Source of the DNA: Salinimicrobium catena
Lineage (GTDB): Bacteria > Bacteroidota > Bacteroidia > Flavobacteriales > Flavobacteriaceae
NCBI RefSeq assembly: GCF_900102915.1
Contig: NZ_FNGG01000002.1
Span: forward strand, 335,047 to 399,046
DNA length: 64,000 nucleotides
Reading direction: 5' to 3'
A program made the position numbers and the translations under genes. Each line of letters opens with the position of its first letter. Within the stretch, counting starts at the first letter, position 1. The notes under the pieces were generated by a model. It had not been told where the DNA came from. It worked only from the letters and a program-made list of their open reading frames with translations, and made no database searches. Of the stretch, positions 53,114 through 61,683 are shown piece after piece.

Positions 53114-54295
53114 ATGTCAATGAACCAGCCAAAAATATGGCTTTCTTCTCCTCATATGGGGGGCAGTGAGCAGAAATATATCAACCAGGCATTTGATCAG
53201 AACTGGATAGCTCCTTTGGGGCCAAACGTAAATGGTTTTGAAGAAGATCTGAAAAAGTATCTTTTTTCTACTGGTCATGGTAGTAAAGAAAATTCAATTG
53301 CGGCTTTGAGTTCGGGCACAGCCGCGCTTCACCTGGCTCTTATCCTGCTTGGAGTAGAAAGAGGGGATGAAGTGCTTTGTCAAAGCCTTACATTCGCAGC
53401 TTCTGCGAATCCTATCGTCTACCAGGGAGCGACACCTGTTTTTGTGGATAGTGAAGCCGAAACTCTAAATATATCACCTGAACATCTTGAAGAGGCGATC
53501 TGTTCTAGAATAACTAAAGGAAAAAAACCGAAAGCCTTGATCGCGGTACATCTCTATGGAATGCCATATAAAGTGGAGGAGATCCATTCCATAGCTGCCA
53601 AGTACGAAATTCCGGTCATAGAAGACAGTGCAGAGGCTTTAGGAAGTACTTATAACGGTCAGAAATGTGGAACTTTTGGAGATCTGGCCATACTCTCCTT
53701 CAACGGGAATAAGATCATTACCACTTCGGGAGGTGGTGCGCTGGTGACCCGAACTGCAGAAATGAAAGAAAAAGCTGTTTTCCTGGCCACGCAAGCCCGA
53801 GATGTAGCGCCACATTACCAGCACAGTCACATTGGTTATAACTACCGAATGAGTAACATTTGTGCGGGAATTGGCCGGGGACAAATGGAAGTGCTTGATG
53901 ATCATGTAGCAAAACGTCGGGAAATGCATCAGTTTTATCAGGATTTTTTCATAAATTCCGATAATGTGAAAGTTTTTTCTGAACCTGATGAGAATATTTT
54001 CTCTAATCACTGGTTGACGATCATCGAGTTGAGCGGAAAAAATTCACTCACGAGTGAAGCTTTAAGAAAACATCTTGAAAAAGAAAATATTGAAAGCCGA
54101 CCTTTATGGAAACCAATGCATTTGCAGCCCGTTTTTAAAGACGCGCCGTTTTACGGTAGCGGGATAGCTTCCGCAGCATTCGAACGCGGACTTTGCCTTC
54201 CTTCAGGATCGAACCTGAGGGAAGCCGAAAAAGAAAGAATAGCTAATGCATTAAAAGGCTTTTTTGAAGAGAAGAAAGAAAAGCTGGAAATCTAA
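53114..54295 (+). CDS. pglE: UDP-4-keto-sugar aminotransferase, PglE-like (DegT family)
   Basis: 393 residues, PLP-dependent sugar aminotransferase. SSPHMGGSEQKYINQAF, ALSSGTAALHLALILLGV, EDSAEALGSTYNGQKCGTFG and the PLP-lysine region SFNGNKIITTSGGG (lysine in N-G-N-K). It would convert the 4-keto product of PglF to the 4-amino sugar. 17 bases after pglD and 6 before pglF. Confidence 0.9.
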   Translation: MSMNQPKIWLSSPHMGGSEQKYINQAFDQNWIAPLGPNVNGFEEDLKKYLFSTGHGSKENSIAALSSGTAALHLALILLGVERGDEVLCQSLTFAASANPIVYQGATPVFVDSEAETLNISPEHLEEAICSRITKGKKPKALIAVHLYGMPYKVEEIHSIAAKYEIPVIEDSAEALGSTYNGQKCGTFGDLAILSFNGNKIITTSGGGALVTRTAEMKEKAVFLATQARDVAPHYQHSHIGYNYRMSNICAGIGRGQMEVLDDHVAKRREMHQFYQDFFINSDNVKVFSEPDENIFSNHWLTIIELSGKNSLTSEALRKHLEKENIESRPLWKPMHLQPVFKDAPFYGSGIASAAFERGLCLPSGSNLREAEKERIANALKGFFEEKKEKLEI

Positions 54296-54301
54296 CTAAG
54301 A

Positions 54302-56305
54302 ATGGGAAGAGGACTTAATTCAGCCATACAACAAATTTTAGCACAGGAGAACAGGCTTGATATTCGAAATATCAAATACCTGCCCCGCTGGGCCATTTTA
54401 GCCATAGATGTTTCAATAATTGTATTGTCGGCATACCTCACAGTATTGGCTTTAGAGGATCTTACCGAAAGGTTTTATGATACTTTAAGCCAACCGGTAA
54501 GAATGTCATTGGTCGTACTTGTGAACATCCTTTATTTCTTTGTGTTCCACACTTATGCGGGGCTCATTAGGCATTCCTCCTTCCTTGATGCATTGAAGAT
54601 CATGCTGGCCTGCTTCTGTACCTTTGTAACTCTGCTGTTCATTAATTACGCCACTTATGCAGTGGTGGGTGAAAAGATATACCTGGTTGCCGGCCTTATT
54701 TTTTACTTCCTCATTTCGTTTTCCTTGTTGTTCCTTTTTAGGCTGAGTGTAAAACAGGTGTATGAATATTTCAAACGAACTCAGGAGAACGGTAACCTTC
54801 AAAATGCAGTGATCTTTGGAGCTGATGAGAATGCGATTTCCATTGCAGGAGCTCTTGAGATCGAACATCCGAAAAGGTTTCTTATTAAAGGGTTTATCAC
54901 GAATGATAGCTCCCGGGGAAATGTTCGTATTCTGGATAAACCCGTGGTTCATAACGGAGGTAAGACCAGCAAGGAAATAGATGCGTTGGGTGCTTCTGCT
55001 TTGATACTTTCGGGAAATACTCTTACTGCGGAAGAAAAATATGCCATAGTTGAAGATTGTCTCGAACACAATATTCAGGTGTTTAATGCGCCTATTGTCT
55101 CGAACTATGAAGATGAAAAAGCATTATCCAATAAGGTTAAGTCTCTTCAGATCGAAGATCTTTTAGACAGAGAACCTATTTTGCTAAACAAAGAGAATAA
55201 GAGACAACAGTTGACCGGAAAGACCATTCTTGTCACTGGTGGAGCGGGCTCAATAGGTAGCGAGATAGTAAGGCAGGTAGCAGATTACAAACCGAAAAAA
55301 CTACTTATCCTTGACCAGGCAGAAACACCACTACACAACCTGCGTCTGGAGATAGAAGCAAAATTCCCTGAGCTTAACTTCAAGTGTATCATCTGTGATG
55401 TCGGGAACAGGAACAGGTTGGACCTGTTACTGAAAAAATCTAGAATCGATGTGATCTATCATGCTGCTGCTTACAAACATGTACCCCTGATGGAAGAAAA
55501 TCCACATGAGGCCGTGTTCGTAAATGTGCAGGGAACAAAGAATTTGGCAGATATGGCAGTAAAACATGGAGTAGGTCATTTCGTGATGGTTTCAACAGAT
55601 AAAGCTGTCAATCCAAGTAATGTAATGGGGGCTTCAAAAAGGGCTGCAGAAATGTATGTACAGTCTCTTTTCCACAGTTTTGCAGGTAATGATATGAGAA
55701 CTAAATTCATTACCACCCGTTTTGGAAACGTATTAGGATCGAACGGTTCTGTAGTACCTCTCTTCAGAAAGCAAATAGAAAAAGGGGGGCCCGTTACCAT
55801 TACTCATCCAGATATTATCAGGTATTTCATGACCATCCCCGAAGCCTGTCAGCTGGTTTTGGAAGCCGGGGCTATGGGTAAAGGAGGAGAGATATTCATT
55901 TTTGACATGGGAGAACCGGTAAAGATCATGGACCTTGCAATCAAAATGATAAAACTTGCAGGTTTTACACCTAATAAACATATAGGGATCAAAATCACCG
56001 GGTTAAGACCTGGTGAAAAGCTCTATGAAGAGCTGTTGAGTGATAAGAGCAAAACCCTGCCCACTCACCACAAGAAGATCATGATCGCCCAGGATCAGCC
56101 GGGAGATTTTGAAAAGATCAAATATTCCGTGGAAATGATCATAGAAGCGGCCAATGGGCTTAAAGCACAACAGGTGGTAGGCCATTTAAAGAACCTGATC
56201 CCGGAATTTAAAAGTAACAACTCCACGTTCGAGATTTTGGACAAGGAGTCTGCTGAAGATATAGATGATGAACCGAATGAAATTACTCATAAAAAAATAA
56301 GTTAG
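54302..56305 (+). CDS. pglF: UDP-GlcNAc 4,6-dehydratase, membrane type, PglF-like
   Basis: 667 residues. Four N-terminal membrane segments (~30-160), a CoA-binding-like linker, then the dehydratase domain from ~305: NAD motif TGGAGSIGSEIV, AAAYKHVPLMEENP, VSTDKAVNPSNVMGASKRAAE (with the S-T-D-K active-site loop), RFGNVLGSNGSVVPLF. First step of diNAcBac synthesis. Its length matches the large membrane class (PglF, WbpM-like), not the short soluble class. Confidence 0.92.
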   Translation: MGRGLNSAIQQILAQENRLDIRNIKYLPRWAILAIDVSIIVLSAYLTVLALEDLTERFYDTLSQPVRMSLVVLVNILYFFVFHTYAGLIRHSSFLDALKIMLACFCTFVTLLFINYATYAVVGEKIYLVAGLIFYFLISFSLLFLFRLSVKQVYEYFKRTQENGNLQNAVIFGADENAISIAGALEIEHPKRFLIKGFITNDSSRGNVRILDKPVVHNGGKTSKEIDALGASALILSGNTLTAEEKYAIVEDCLEHNIQVFNAPIVSNYEDEKALSNKVKSLQIEDLLDREPILLNKENKRQQLTGKTILVTGGAGSIGSEIVRQVADYKPKKLLILDQAETPLHNLRLEIEAKFPELNFKCIICDVGNRNRLDLLLKKSRIDVIYHAAAYKHVPLMEENPHEAVFVNVQGTKNLADMAVKHGVGHFVMVSTDKAVNPSNVMGASKRAAEMYVQSLFHSFAGNDMRTKFITTRFGNVLGSNGSVVPLFRKQIEKGGPVTITHPDIIRYFMTIPEACQLVLEAGAMGKGGEIFIFDMGEPVKIMDLAIKMIKLAGFTPNKHIGIKITGLRPGEKLYEELLSDKSKTLPTHHKKIMIAQDQPGDFEKIKYSVEMIIEAANGLKAQQVVGHLKNLIPEFKSNNSTFEILDKESAEDIDDEPNEITHKKIS

Positions 56306-56357
56306 AAACATGCGATTTTGGGGAATAAGTTAAGCCTCAACTCGTTTAAACCATAAT

Positions 56358-57125
56358 ATGAAGAAATTCCTATTAATAGTTATTGGCCTCCTAATCTTCT
56401 CAAGTTGTTCCACCCGTAAAGAGATCGTTTATTTTCAGGATATCGAAAGAATTCAAAATTTCGATTCCCTCAGGAAATTTGAACCCCGTATAGAGATAAA
56501 TGATGTGCTGAGCATCAATGTCTCTTCTATGAACGATGAAGTTGTAGAACCTTTCAGAATGGATATGGGAGGACAGTCTGGAAATCGCGGTGGCAGTTCG
56601 GGCAGTAATAATGCCTCAATGTATGGCTATTTGGTAGATACCGAAGGAAACATTCAATTTCCCGTACTTGGTGAGATCAGTGTGATCAACCAAACCCGGG
56701 GCCAGTTGGAAGATTATTTGACCCGCCGGTTAAGAGAATATGTGACAGATGCAGTCGTAAGGGTGAGGATCATTAACTTTAAAATCACAGTTTTGGGTGA
56801 AACCGGGAGCAGTGTCATTGATGTACCCGATGAAAGGATATCGGTGCCACAGGCAATAGCCATGGCAGGGGATATTACTTATGACGGAAAGAGGGATAAT
56901 ATTCTCGTGATAAGGGATCATAATGGCAAACTTACCTATGGAAGGGTTGATCTTACTAGTGCAGATATATTCAAAAATCCTTACTACTATTTAAAGCAGA
57001 ACGATATCGTTTATATCGAACCAACCTATAGAAAAGTGAAATCTGCCGGTTTTATAACCAGCTGGCAAGGTATAGTGTCTATCGTCACTACAGCTTTTAG
57101 TTTAATTGTACTTTTCACAAGATAG
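56358..57125 (+). CDS. wza: Polysaccharide export lipoprotein, Wza/BexD family
   Basis: 255 residues, shorter than E. coli Wza as is usual for Bacteroidota. Lipobox FSSC, PES domain (RIEINDVLSINVSS, YLVDTEGNIQFPVLGEISV), then SLBB domain (FKITVLGETGSSVIDVPD, SVPQAIAMAGDI) and a C-terminal hydrophobic segment (GIVSIVTTAFSLIVLF). A low-complexity Gly/Ser/Asn insert lies at ~70-92. Forms the outer-membrane export channel with Wzc below it. Confidence 0.9.
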   Translation: MKKFLLIVIGLLIFSSCSTRKEIVYFQDIERIQNFDSLRKFEPRIEINDVLSINVSSMNDEVVEPFRMDMGGQSGNRGGSSGSNNASMYGYLVDTEGNIQFPVLGEISVINQTRGQLEDYLTRRLREYVTDAVVRVRIINFKITVLGETGSSVIDVPDERISVPQAIAMAGDITYDGKRDNILVIRDHNGKLTYGRVDLTSADIFKNPYYYLKQNDIVYIEPTYRKVKSAGFITSWQGIVSIVTTAFSLIVLFTR

Positions 57126-57128
57126 TTT

Positions 57129-59516
57129 ATGGAAGAATTACAAGACTTTTCAGAAAAGAAAGATTCGGGTCTTGATCTGAAAGCCGAAATATATAAGTAC
57201 CTGAAATACTGGTACTGGCTTGTTATTGGATGTCTGTTAGGATTGGCCGTAGCTTATTTATATAATCGCTATACCATTCCTGAATATGCGACCGAGGCTT
57301 CTATGATGATCCTTAGCAAGGAAGACAACAATGTGGTGGGAGCGTTACCTTCTGGAGGATCTTCTGTGCTGTCCCTGCAGCAGAATACCCTCGATAACCA
57401 GATCGAAACTTTAAAATCCAAAAGGCTGGTAGAAAAAGTGGTGGATGAACTGGATCTGAATATTTCCTATTTTATTGAAGGAAAGGTGATTGCTGTCGAA
57501 GTCTATAAAAATCCACCAGTTGAAATAGAATTTCTTTCACCTGAAAAGGTGGTACATGAATCCTATCTTGATATCTTCATTACTCCAAGATCAGGTGAGA
57601 CCTATACTCTCGTTGAAGAAGAGAGCCAGTACTCAAAGGTCCACCGCTATGGGGAGCCGGTTGAGTTGAATGGAGTTGAATTCACGATTTCCCCTAAAAA
57701 AGAGGAAAGGAGCTTTTCAAACACGGTTAATATCAAGGTACAGCCATTGAGATATGTGGCGAATGATTATGTGTACCGAATGAATATCTTTCCTAAAGGA
57801 GCAGCTAACGATATTCTTTCTCTTTATGTCACCGGACCGGTTCCTGAAAAATCCCAGGATTTTTTGAACTCCCTAATGTTCCACTTTAATGCGGATGGAG
57901 TAGCAGATAAACGTCAGGTAGCAGAGAATACTGCTGCCTTTATTCAGGAGCGCCTGGAGATCATTTCCGGGGAATTGGATTCTGTTGAAGGTGGCATAGC
58001 AGAATTTAAGCGGGAGAACCGCATTATGGATATAAGCAGTAGCGCAGGTAAATACATGGCAAAATCCTCTCAGGCTGAACAAAAGATCTTTGAACTGGAA
58101 ACACAGTTGATGATCCTTAATGCGCTAAAGGAGACTCTTACCTCTGCAAAACCTTACAGGTTGCTACCTACCGATATGCAAGCTGCAGACGGGGGAGTTT
58201 CATCACTAATAACACAGTACAACATCCTGGTCCTGGAAAGGAATGCCTATCTAAAAACCTCCACCACTAAAAATCCCCTGGTAGAAGGTATTACAGAGGA
58301 GCTTGATGCTCTTAAAGATAATCTGCTTGACAATATTGAAACCAGCAAACAATCTATCAATATTCAGCTGAGAGAGTTGAATCAGCTGGATAGGCAGGCA
58401 GAAGGGCAGTTCAGCACTTTCCCTGGGCTGGAAAAAGGGATAAGGACCATTGAACGCCAGCAACAAATTAAAGAACAGCTTTATTTGTTCCTTTTACAGC
58501 GGAGGGAAGAATCGGCTATTTCTTTTGCGGCTACAGGGCCTGTAGCTAAGGTTATTGATCCCGCATTTACATATAACAATCCGGTGGATCCAGAGCCATG
58601 GTTGATCCTGACGGGAGGAGGTGTCATTGGCTTCATAATTCCGCTTTTGATCATTTTTGGTGTGAACTTTTTGGATACTAAGGTACACCATAAAGGAGAT
58701 CTCAAACCTTTGACAGATCAAATCCCGTTCTTAGGAGAAATTCCTAAAGTAGCGAGCGATCAGAATGAGGTGATCCAGGTCAACGATCGTTCTCCTTTGG
58801 CAGAATCCTTCCGGATATTAAGAACCAATTTGGCTTACTTCGTGCAGTCGAGGAACCGGGAAAAAGCCGAGGTGATCTTTGTGACCTCGACCATCAAAGG
58901 GGAAGGAAAAACCTTTGTTTCCTTTAATCTGGCAAGGACGCTTGCCAGTACGAACAAAAAGATCCTGCTTATAGGAGCCGATATTAGAAATCCAAAGCTT
59001 CAGAAGTATTCTGAAGAAAAGATCGATTCAAAAGGTCTATCAGATTATCTGTATGACTATGACACAAGGTCTGCAGACATCATTAATGAAACCCAGCAGG
59101 ACGGAATTCCGGTAGATGTGATCTTTTCAGGAGCCATTCCGCCAAACCCGGCAGAACTGCTTATGAATGACAGGTTGAAAAAACTACTTAGGGAAGAGGA
59201 GATGAACTATGATTACATTATCGTGGATACCGCGCCCACTATGATAGTTACTGATACTCTGTTGATTAGCCCACTCGCAGATACTACTATCTACGTGACC
59301 CGTGCAGGGTATACCGACAAAAAGTTACTCGAATTCCCCAGAGACCTGAAGGAACAAGGAAAACTGCAGAAAGTAACTGTTGTGCTCAATGATGTTGACT
59401 ACAAGAAGTTCTCTTACGGAGGAAAATACGGATATGCCTACGGCTACGGTTACGGTTACGGCGTAGACGAAGAAAAAGGTTTAAAGAAATATTTTACCCG
59501 GAAAAAGCAGGCATAA
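57129..59516 (+). CDS. wzc: Polysaccharide co-polymerase and tyrosine autokinase, Wzc family
   Basis: 795 residues. N-terminal Wzz domain with membrane segments at ~32-50 and ~490-512, a periplasmic coiled-coil part in between, then a BY-kinase domain: Walker A GEGKTF with K594, Walker A' LLIGADIRNPKL, Walker B DYIIVDTAPTMIVTD. The end is a tyrosine cluster GGKYGYAYGYGYGYGVDEE, the autophosphorylation tail. It controls chain length and export with Wza; phosphorylation state is reset by the phosphatase encoded on the other strand. Its last 23 bases overlap that gene. Confidence 0.93.
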   Translation: MEELQDFSEKKDSGLDLKAEIYKYLKYWYWLVIGCLLGLAVAYLYNRYTIPEYATEASMMILSKEDNNVVGALPSGGSSVLSLQQNTLDNQIETLKSKRLVEKVVDELDLNISYFIEGKVIAVEVYKNPPVEIEFLSPEKVVHESYLDIFITPRSGETYTLVEEESQYSKVHRYGEPVELNGVEFTISPKKEERSFSNTVNIKVQPLRYVANDYVYRMNIFPKGAANDILSLYVTGPVPEKSQDFLNSLMFHFNADGVADKRQVAENTAAFIQERLEIISGELDSVEGGIAEFKRENRIMDISSSAGKYMAKSSQAEQKIFELETQLMILNALKETLTSAKPYRLLPTDMQAADGGVSSLITQYNILVLERNAYLKTSTTKNPLVEGITEELDALKDNLLDNIETSKQSINIQLRELNQLDRQAEGQFSTFPGLEKGIRTIERQQQIKEQLYLFLLQRREESAISFAATGPVAKVIDPAFTYNNPVDPEPWLILTGGGVIGFIIPLLIIFGVNFLDTKVHHKGDLKPLTDQIPFLGEIPKVASDQNEVIQVNDRSPLAESFRILRTNLAYFVQSRNREKAEVIFVTSTIKGEGKTFVSFNLARTLASTNKKILLIGADIRNPKLQKYSEEKIDSKGLSDYLYDYDTRSADIINETQQDGIPVDVIFSGAIPPNPAELLMNDRLKKLLREEEMNYDYIIVDTAPTMIVTDTLLISPLADTTIYVTRAGYTDKKLLEFPRDLKEQGKLQKVTVVLNDVDYKKFSYGGKYGYAYGYGYGYGVDEEKGLKKYFTRKKQA

Positions 59517-60252
59517 AGGTGTTCCTGGTACTTTCAATAATGGGCTTTAACTGGTTAAACCTCTTTTCCGGAATTTTTGCGGCAGAGAGTTTTTCCAGGT
59601 GTCTTAGCTGGTGTGTATCGGTACCAATAAAGTCTATCATGCCGTTGTCTAGCAGCGAGAAAGCGGCAGCCTGGATGTTGCTTCCGTAGTGGCCGATGAG
59701 ACTAAGGATATTGAGTTGGAAGGAGCATCCGCGGTGCTTCATTTCCTCGTACTTCTCCAGCTTTTTTGAGTGAAAGTACGCGTAGCGCTCAGGGTGGGCG
59801 AGCACCGGTCTGTATTTTTTGGTCTGCAGTGTGAACAGGATCTCATTGAGATTGATGGGGGGCTGAAAATAAGACATCTCAACCAGGACGTAGTTCTGGT
59901 GAAGACACAGGAGATCACCTTTTTCCATAGTCTCCATAAAGGCATGATCCATCATGTATTCGGCGGCGGCTTTGACCTGCACATTGGTTTTTCCCGTGCT
60001 TTCCAAAGCTTCCTTTAATTTATGAAGGGCGGCATCCACCGTTTCGGGATCATTGGGATAATAATCGTTCATGATATGAGGAGTAGCGATGAAATTATGG
60101 ACTCCCATCTCCTCAAATTTATTGATGAGCTCAAGGGAGTTTTTTACCTCTGCCGCGCCGTCGTCGATCCCCGGCAGAATGTGGTTGTGAATATCGATAT
60201 ATCCTTCAAGAAGGTCTTGGAGGTAGAACTTTTTCTTAAAAATGGATAACAT
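59494..60252 (-). CDS. PHP-type tyrosine-protein phosphatase, CpsB/YwqE family
   Basis: 252 residues. Manganese-dependent phosphatase of the PHP fold that removes phosphate from the Wzc tyrosine tail. Metal motifs DIHNHILPGIDDGA, ATPHIMND, LAHPERYA and GTDTHQLRH. The gene is convergent with wzc, overlapping by 23 bases, so kinase and phosphatase transcripts are complementary at their ends. Confidence 0.92.
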   Translation of the reverse strand: MLSIFKKKFYLQDLLEGYIDIHNHILPGIDDGAAEVKNSLELINKFEEMGVHNFIATPHIMNDYYPNDPETVDAALHKLKEALESTGKTNVQVKAAAEYMMDHAFMETMEKGDLLCLHQNYVLVEMSYFQPPINLNEILFTLQTKKYRPVLAHPERYAYFHSKKLEKYEEMKHRGCSFQLNILSLIGHYGSNIQAAAFSLLDNGMIDFIGTDTHQLRHLEKLSAAKIPEKRFNQLKPIIESTRNTFMPAFSG

Positions 60253-60341
60253 TTATAGTAAACTTTTATAGTGTAAAATTACTGATTTTATATTTCCTCA
60301 AAATGAATATTGAGTTTATTATCTTATAGAAATGATCATCT

Positions 60342-61682
60342 ATGGTGAAAAGATTACCCCTACTTTTTTTAATTTTTTATACAAGCCTGCAGGCACAGTA
60401 TTTTGATTATTCTGCTTCTGCGGTTCTTCAGGGAATCTATTCTTCAAAAGAAGAATCTCCTTTCTGGATGCACAGCAATACCAGGGGCAGAATTGACGAA
60501 GCAACAACCCTTGCCGGTTGGTCTAACGTTTCTGCCCGCTACTTTATTACCCCTGACTCATATTTGGATGCCGGAATAGGAGGTGCCTATCAAAACGGAT
60601 ATAATAATGAGTTTTGGCTGGACGAATATTATGTTAGCTTTGAAAATGACCAATACCATGCTTTTATAGGGAGGAAACAGAAAAAAGAAATTTATAATGG
60701 TTTAAGTGCGACCAACAGCAATATTCTCTGGTCTCTACATGCTCGTCCTGTGCCCGGTGTAGGTTTTGAGATCAAAAAGCCCATTACGTTTTGGAAGGAG
60801 GGAGGATTAGGTTTTAAAGCATCCTGGGAAGAATATATCACAGATGATGAACGCTATGTAGATAACCTTAAAATCCATCATAAAAGCTTTCATTTTGTTT
60901 TTACCAAGATCAGAAACATAGAGTTGGTCTTTGGCCTGCAGCATTTTGCCCAATGGGGCGGAATTTCTCCCGATTATGGGCGTTTACCGCAGACCTTCCA
61001 TGATTACCTCAATGTGTGGGTGGGAAAAGAAGGCAAGGATGATGTGCAGGGAGAGGAAGCCAATGCCCTGGGAAACCATCTTGGGAGTTATGAGGTTTAT
61101 CTCAACACTTCATTCTCACATTATGATGTACAGCTGATCTATAATACCATTTTTGAAGATAATTCAGGCAGGGTTCTGGGTAATACGCCCGATGGTCGCT
61201 TCGGGATCTATATTGAAGACCGGGATGATGAGATCAAGTGGATCACGGCTTTAATGTATGAGTTTTACTATACACGGGATCAAAGTAAAAACACTCCGAC
61301 GGGCGACGGAAAGGACAATTATTTTAATAATAACCTCTATCGCTCGGGCTGGACCTATGAAAATCGCATTTTAGGAGCTCCGTTCTTCTTGTTAGATGAT
61401 GAAAGATTCAGAATTGACAATAACACCTTTTATGTCCATCATGTTGGATTGGCTGGAACAGCCTTTTTCAACTATCCCTACAGGTTTTTAGGGAGTTACC
61501 GTATGAATTACGGAGTAAAAGGAGGGCAGGAAAATCCCATCAGTAAGATACTTTCAACGTATTTAGATATAAGATTATGGGAGAGGTTTTTTACAATTAA
61601 TCTACAGGCAGGGGTAGATGTGGATCTCCTTGATCAAACCACTCTGGGAGCAGGCATAAAGTTGAGTAAAAAATTCTTCTAG
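60342..61682 (+). CDS. wzi: Capsule assembly outer-membrane protein, Wzi family
   Basis: 446 residues. Signal peptide ending at LQAQ, then a beta-barrel with alternating aromatic strands (FWMHSNTRGR near the start, NAGIGGAY-like and AGVDVDLLDQTTLGAGIKLS at the end) closing with FF. Wzi anchors or assembles capsular polysaccharide at the surface, so its presence argues that the locus product is at least partly cell-bound. It ends one base before the convergent ubiB-like gene. Confidence 0.87.
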   Translation: MVKRLPLLFLIFYTSLQAQYFDYSASAVLQGIYSSKEESPFWMHSNTRGRIDEATTLAGWSNVSARYFITPDSYLDAGIGGAYQNGYNNEFWLDEYYVSFENDQYHAFIGRKQKKEIYNGLSATNSNILWSLHARPVPGVGFEIKKPITFWKEGGLGFKASWEEYITDDERYVDNLKIHHKSFHFVFTKIRNIELVFGLQHFAQWGGISPDYGRLPQTFHDYLNVWVGKEGKDDVQGEEANALGNHLGSYEVYLNTSFSHYDVQLIYNTIFEDNSGRVLGNTPDGRFGIYIEDRDDEIKWITALMYEFYYTRDQSKNTPTGDGKDNYFNNNLYRSGWTYENRILGAPFFLLDDERFRIDNNTFYVHHVGLAGTAFFNYPYRFLGSYRMNYGVKGGQENPISKILSTYLDIRLWERFFTINLQAGVDVDLLDQTTLGAGIKLSKKFF

Positions 61683-61683
61683 C

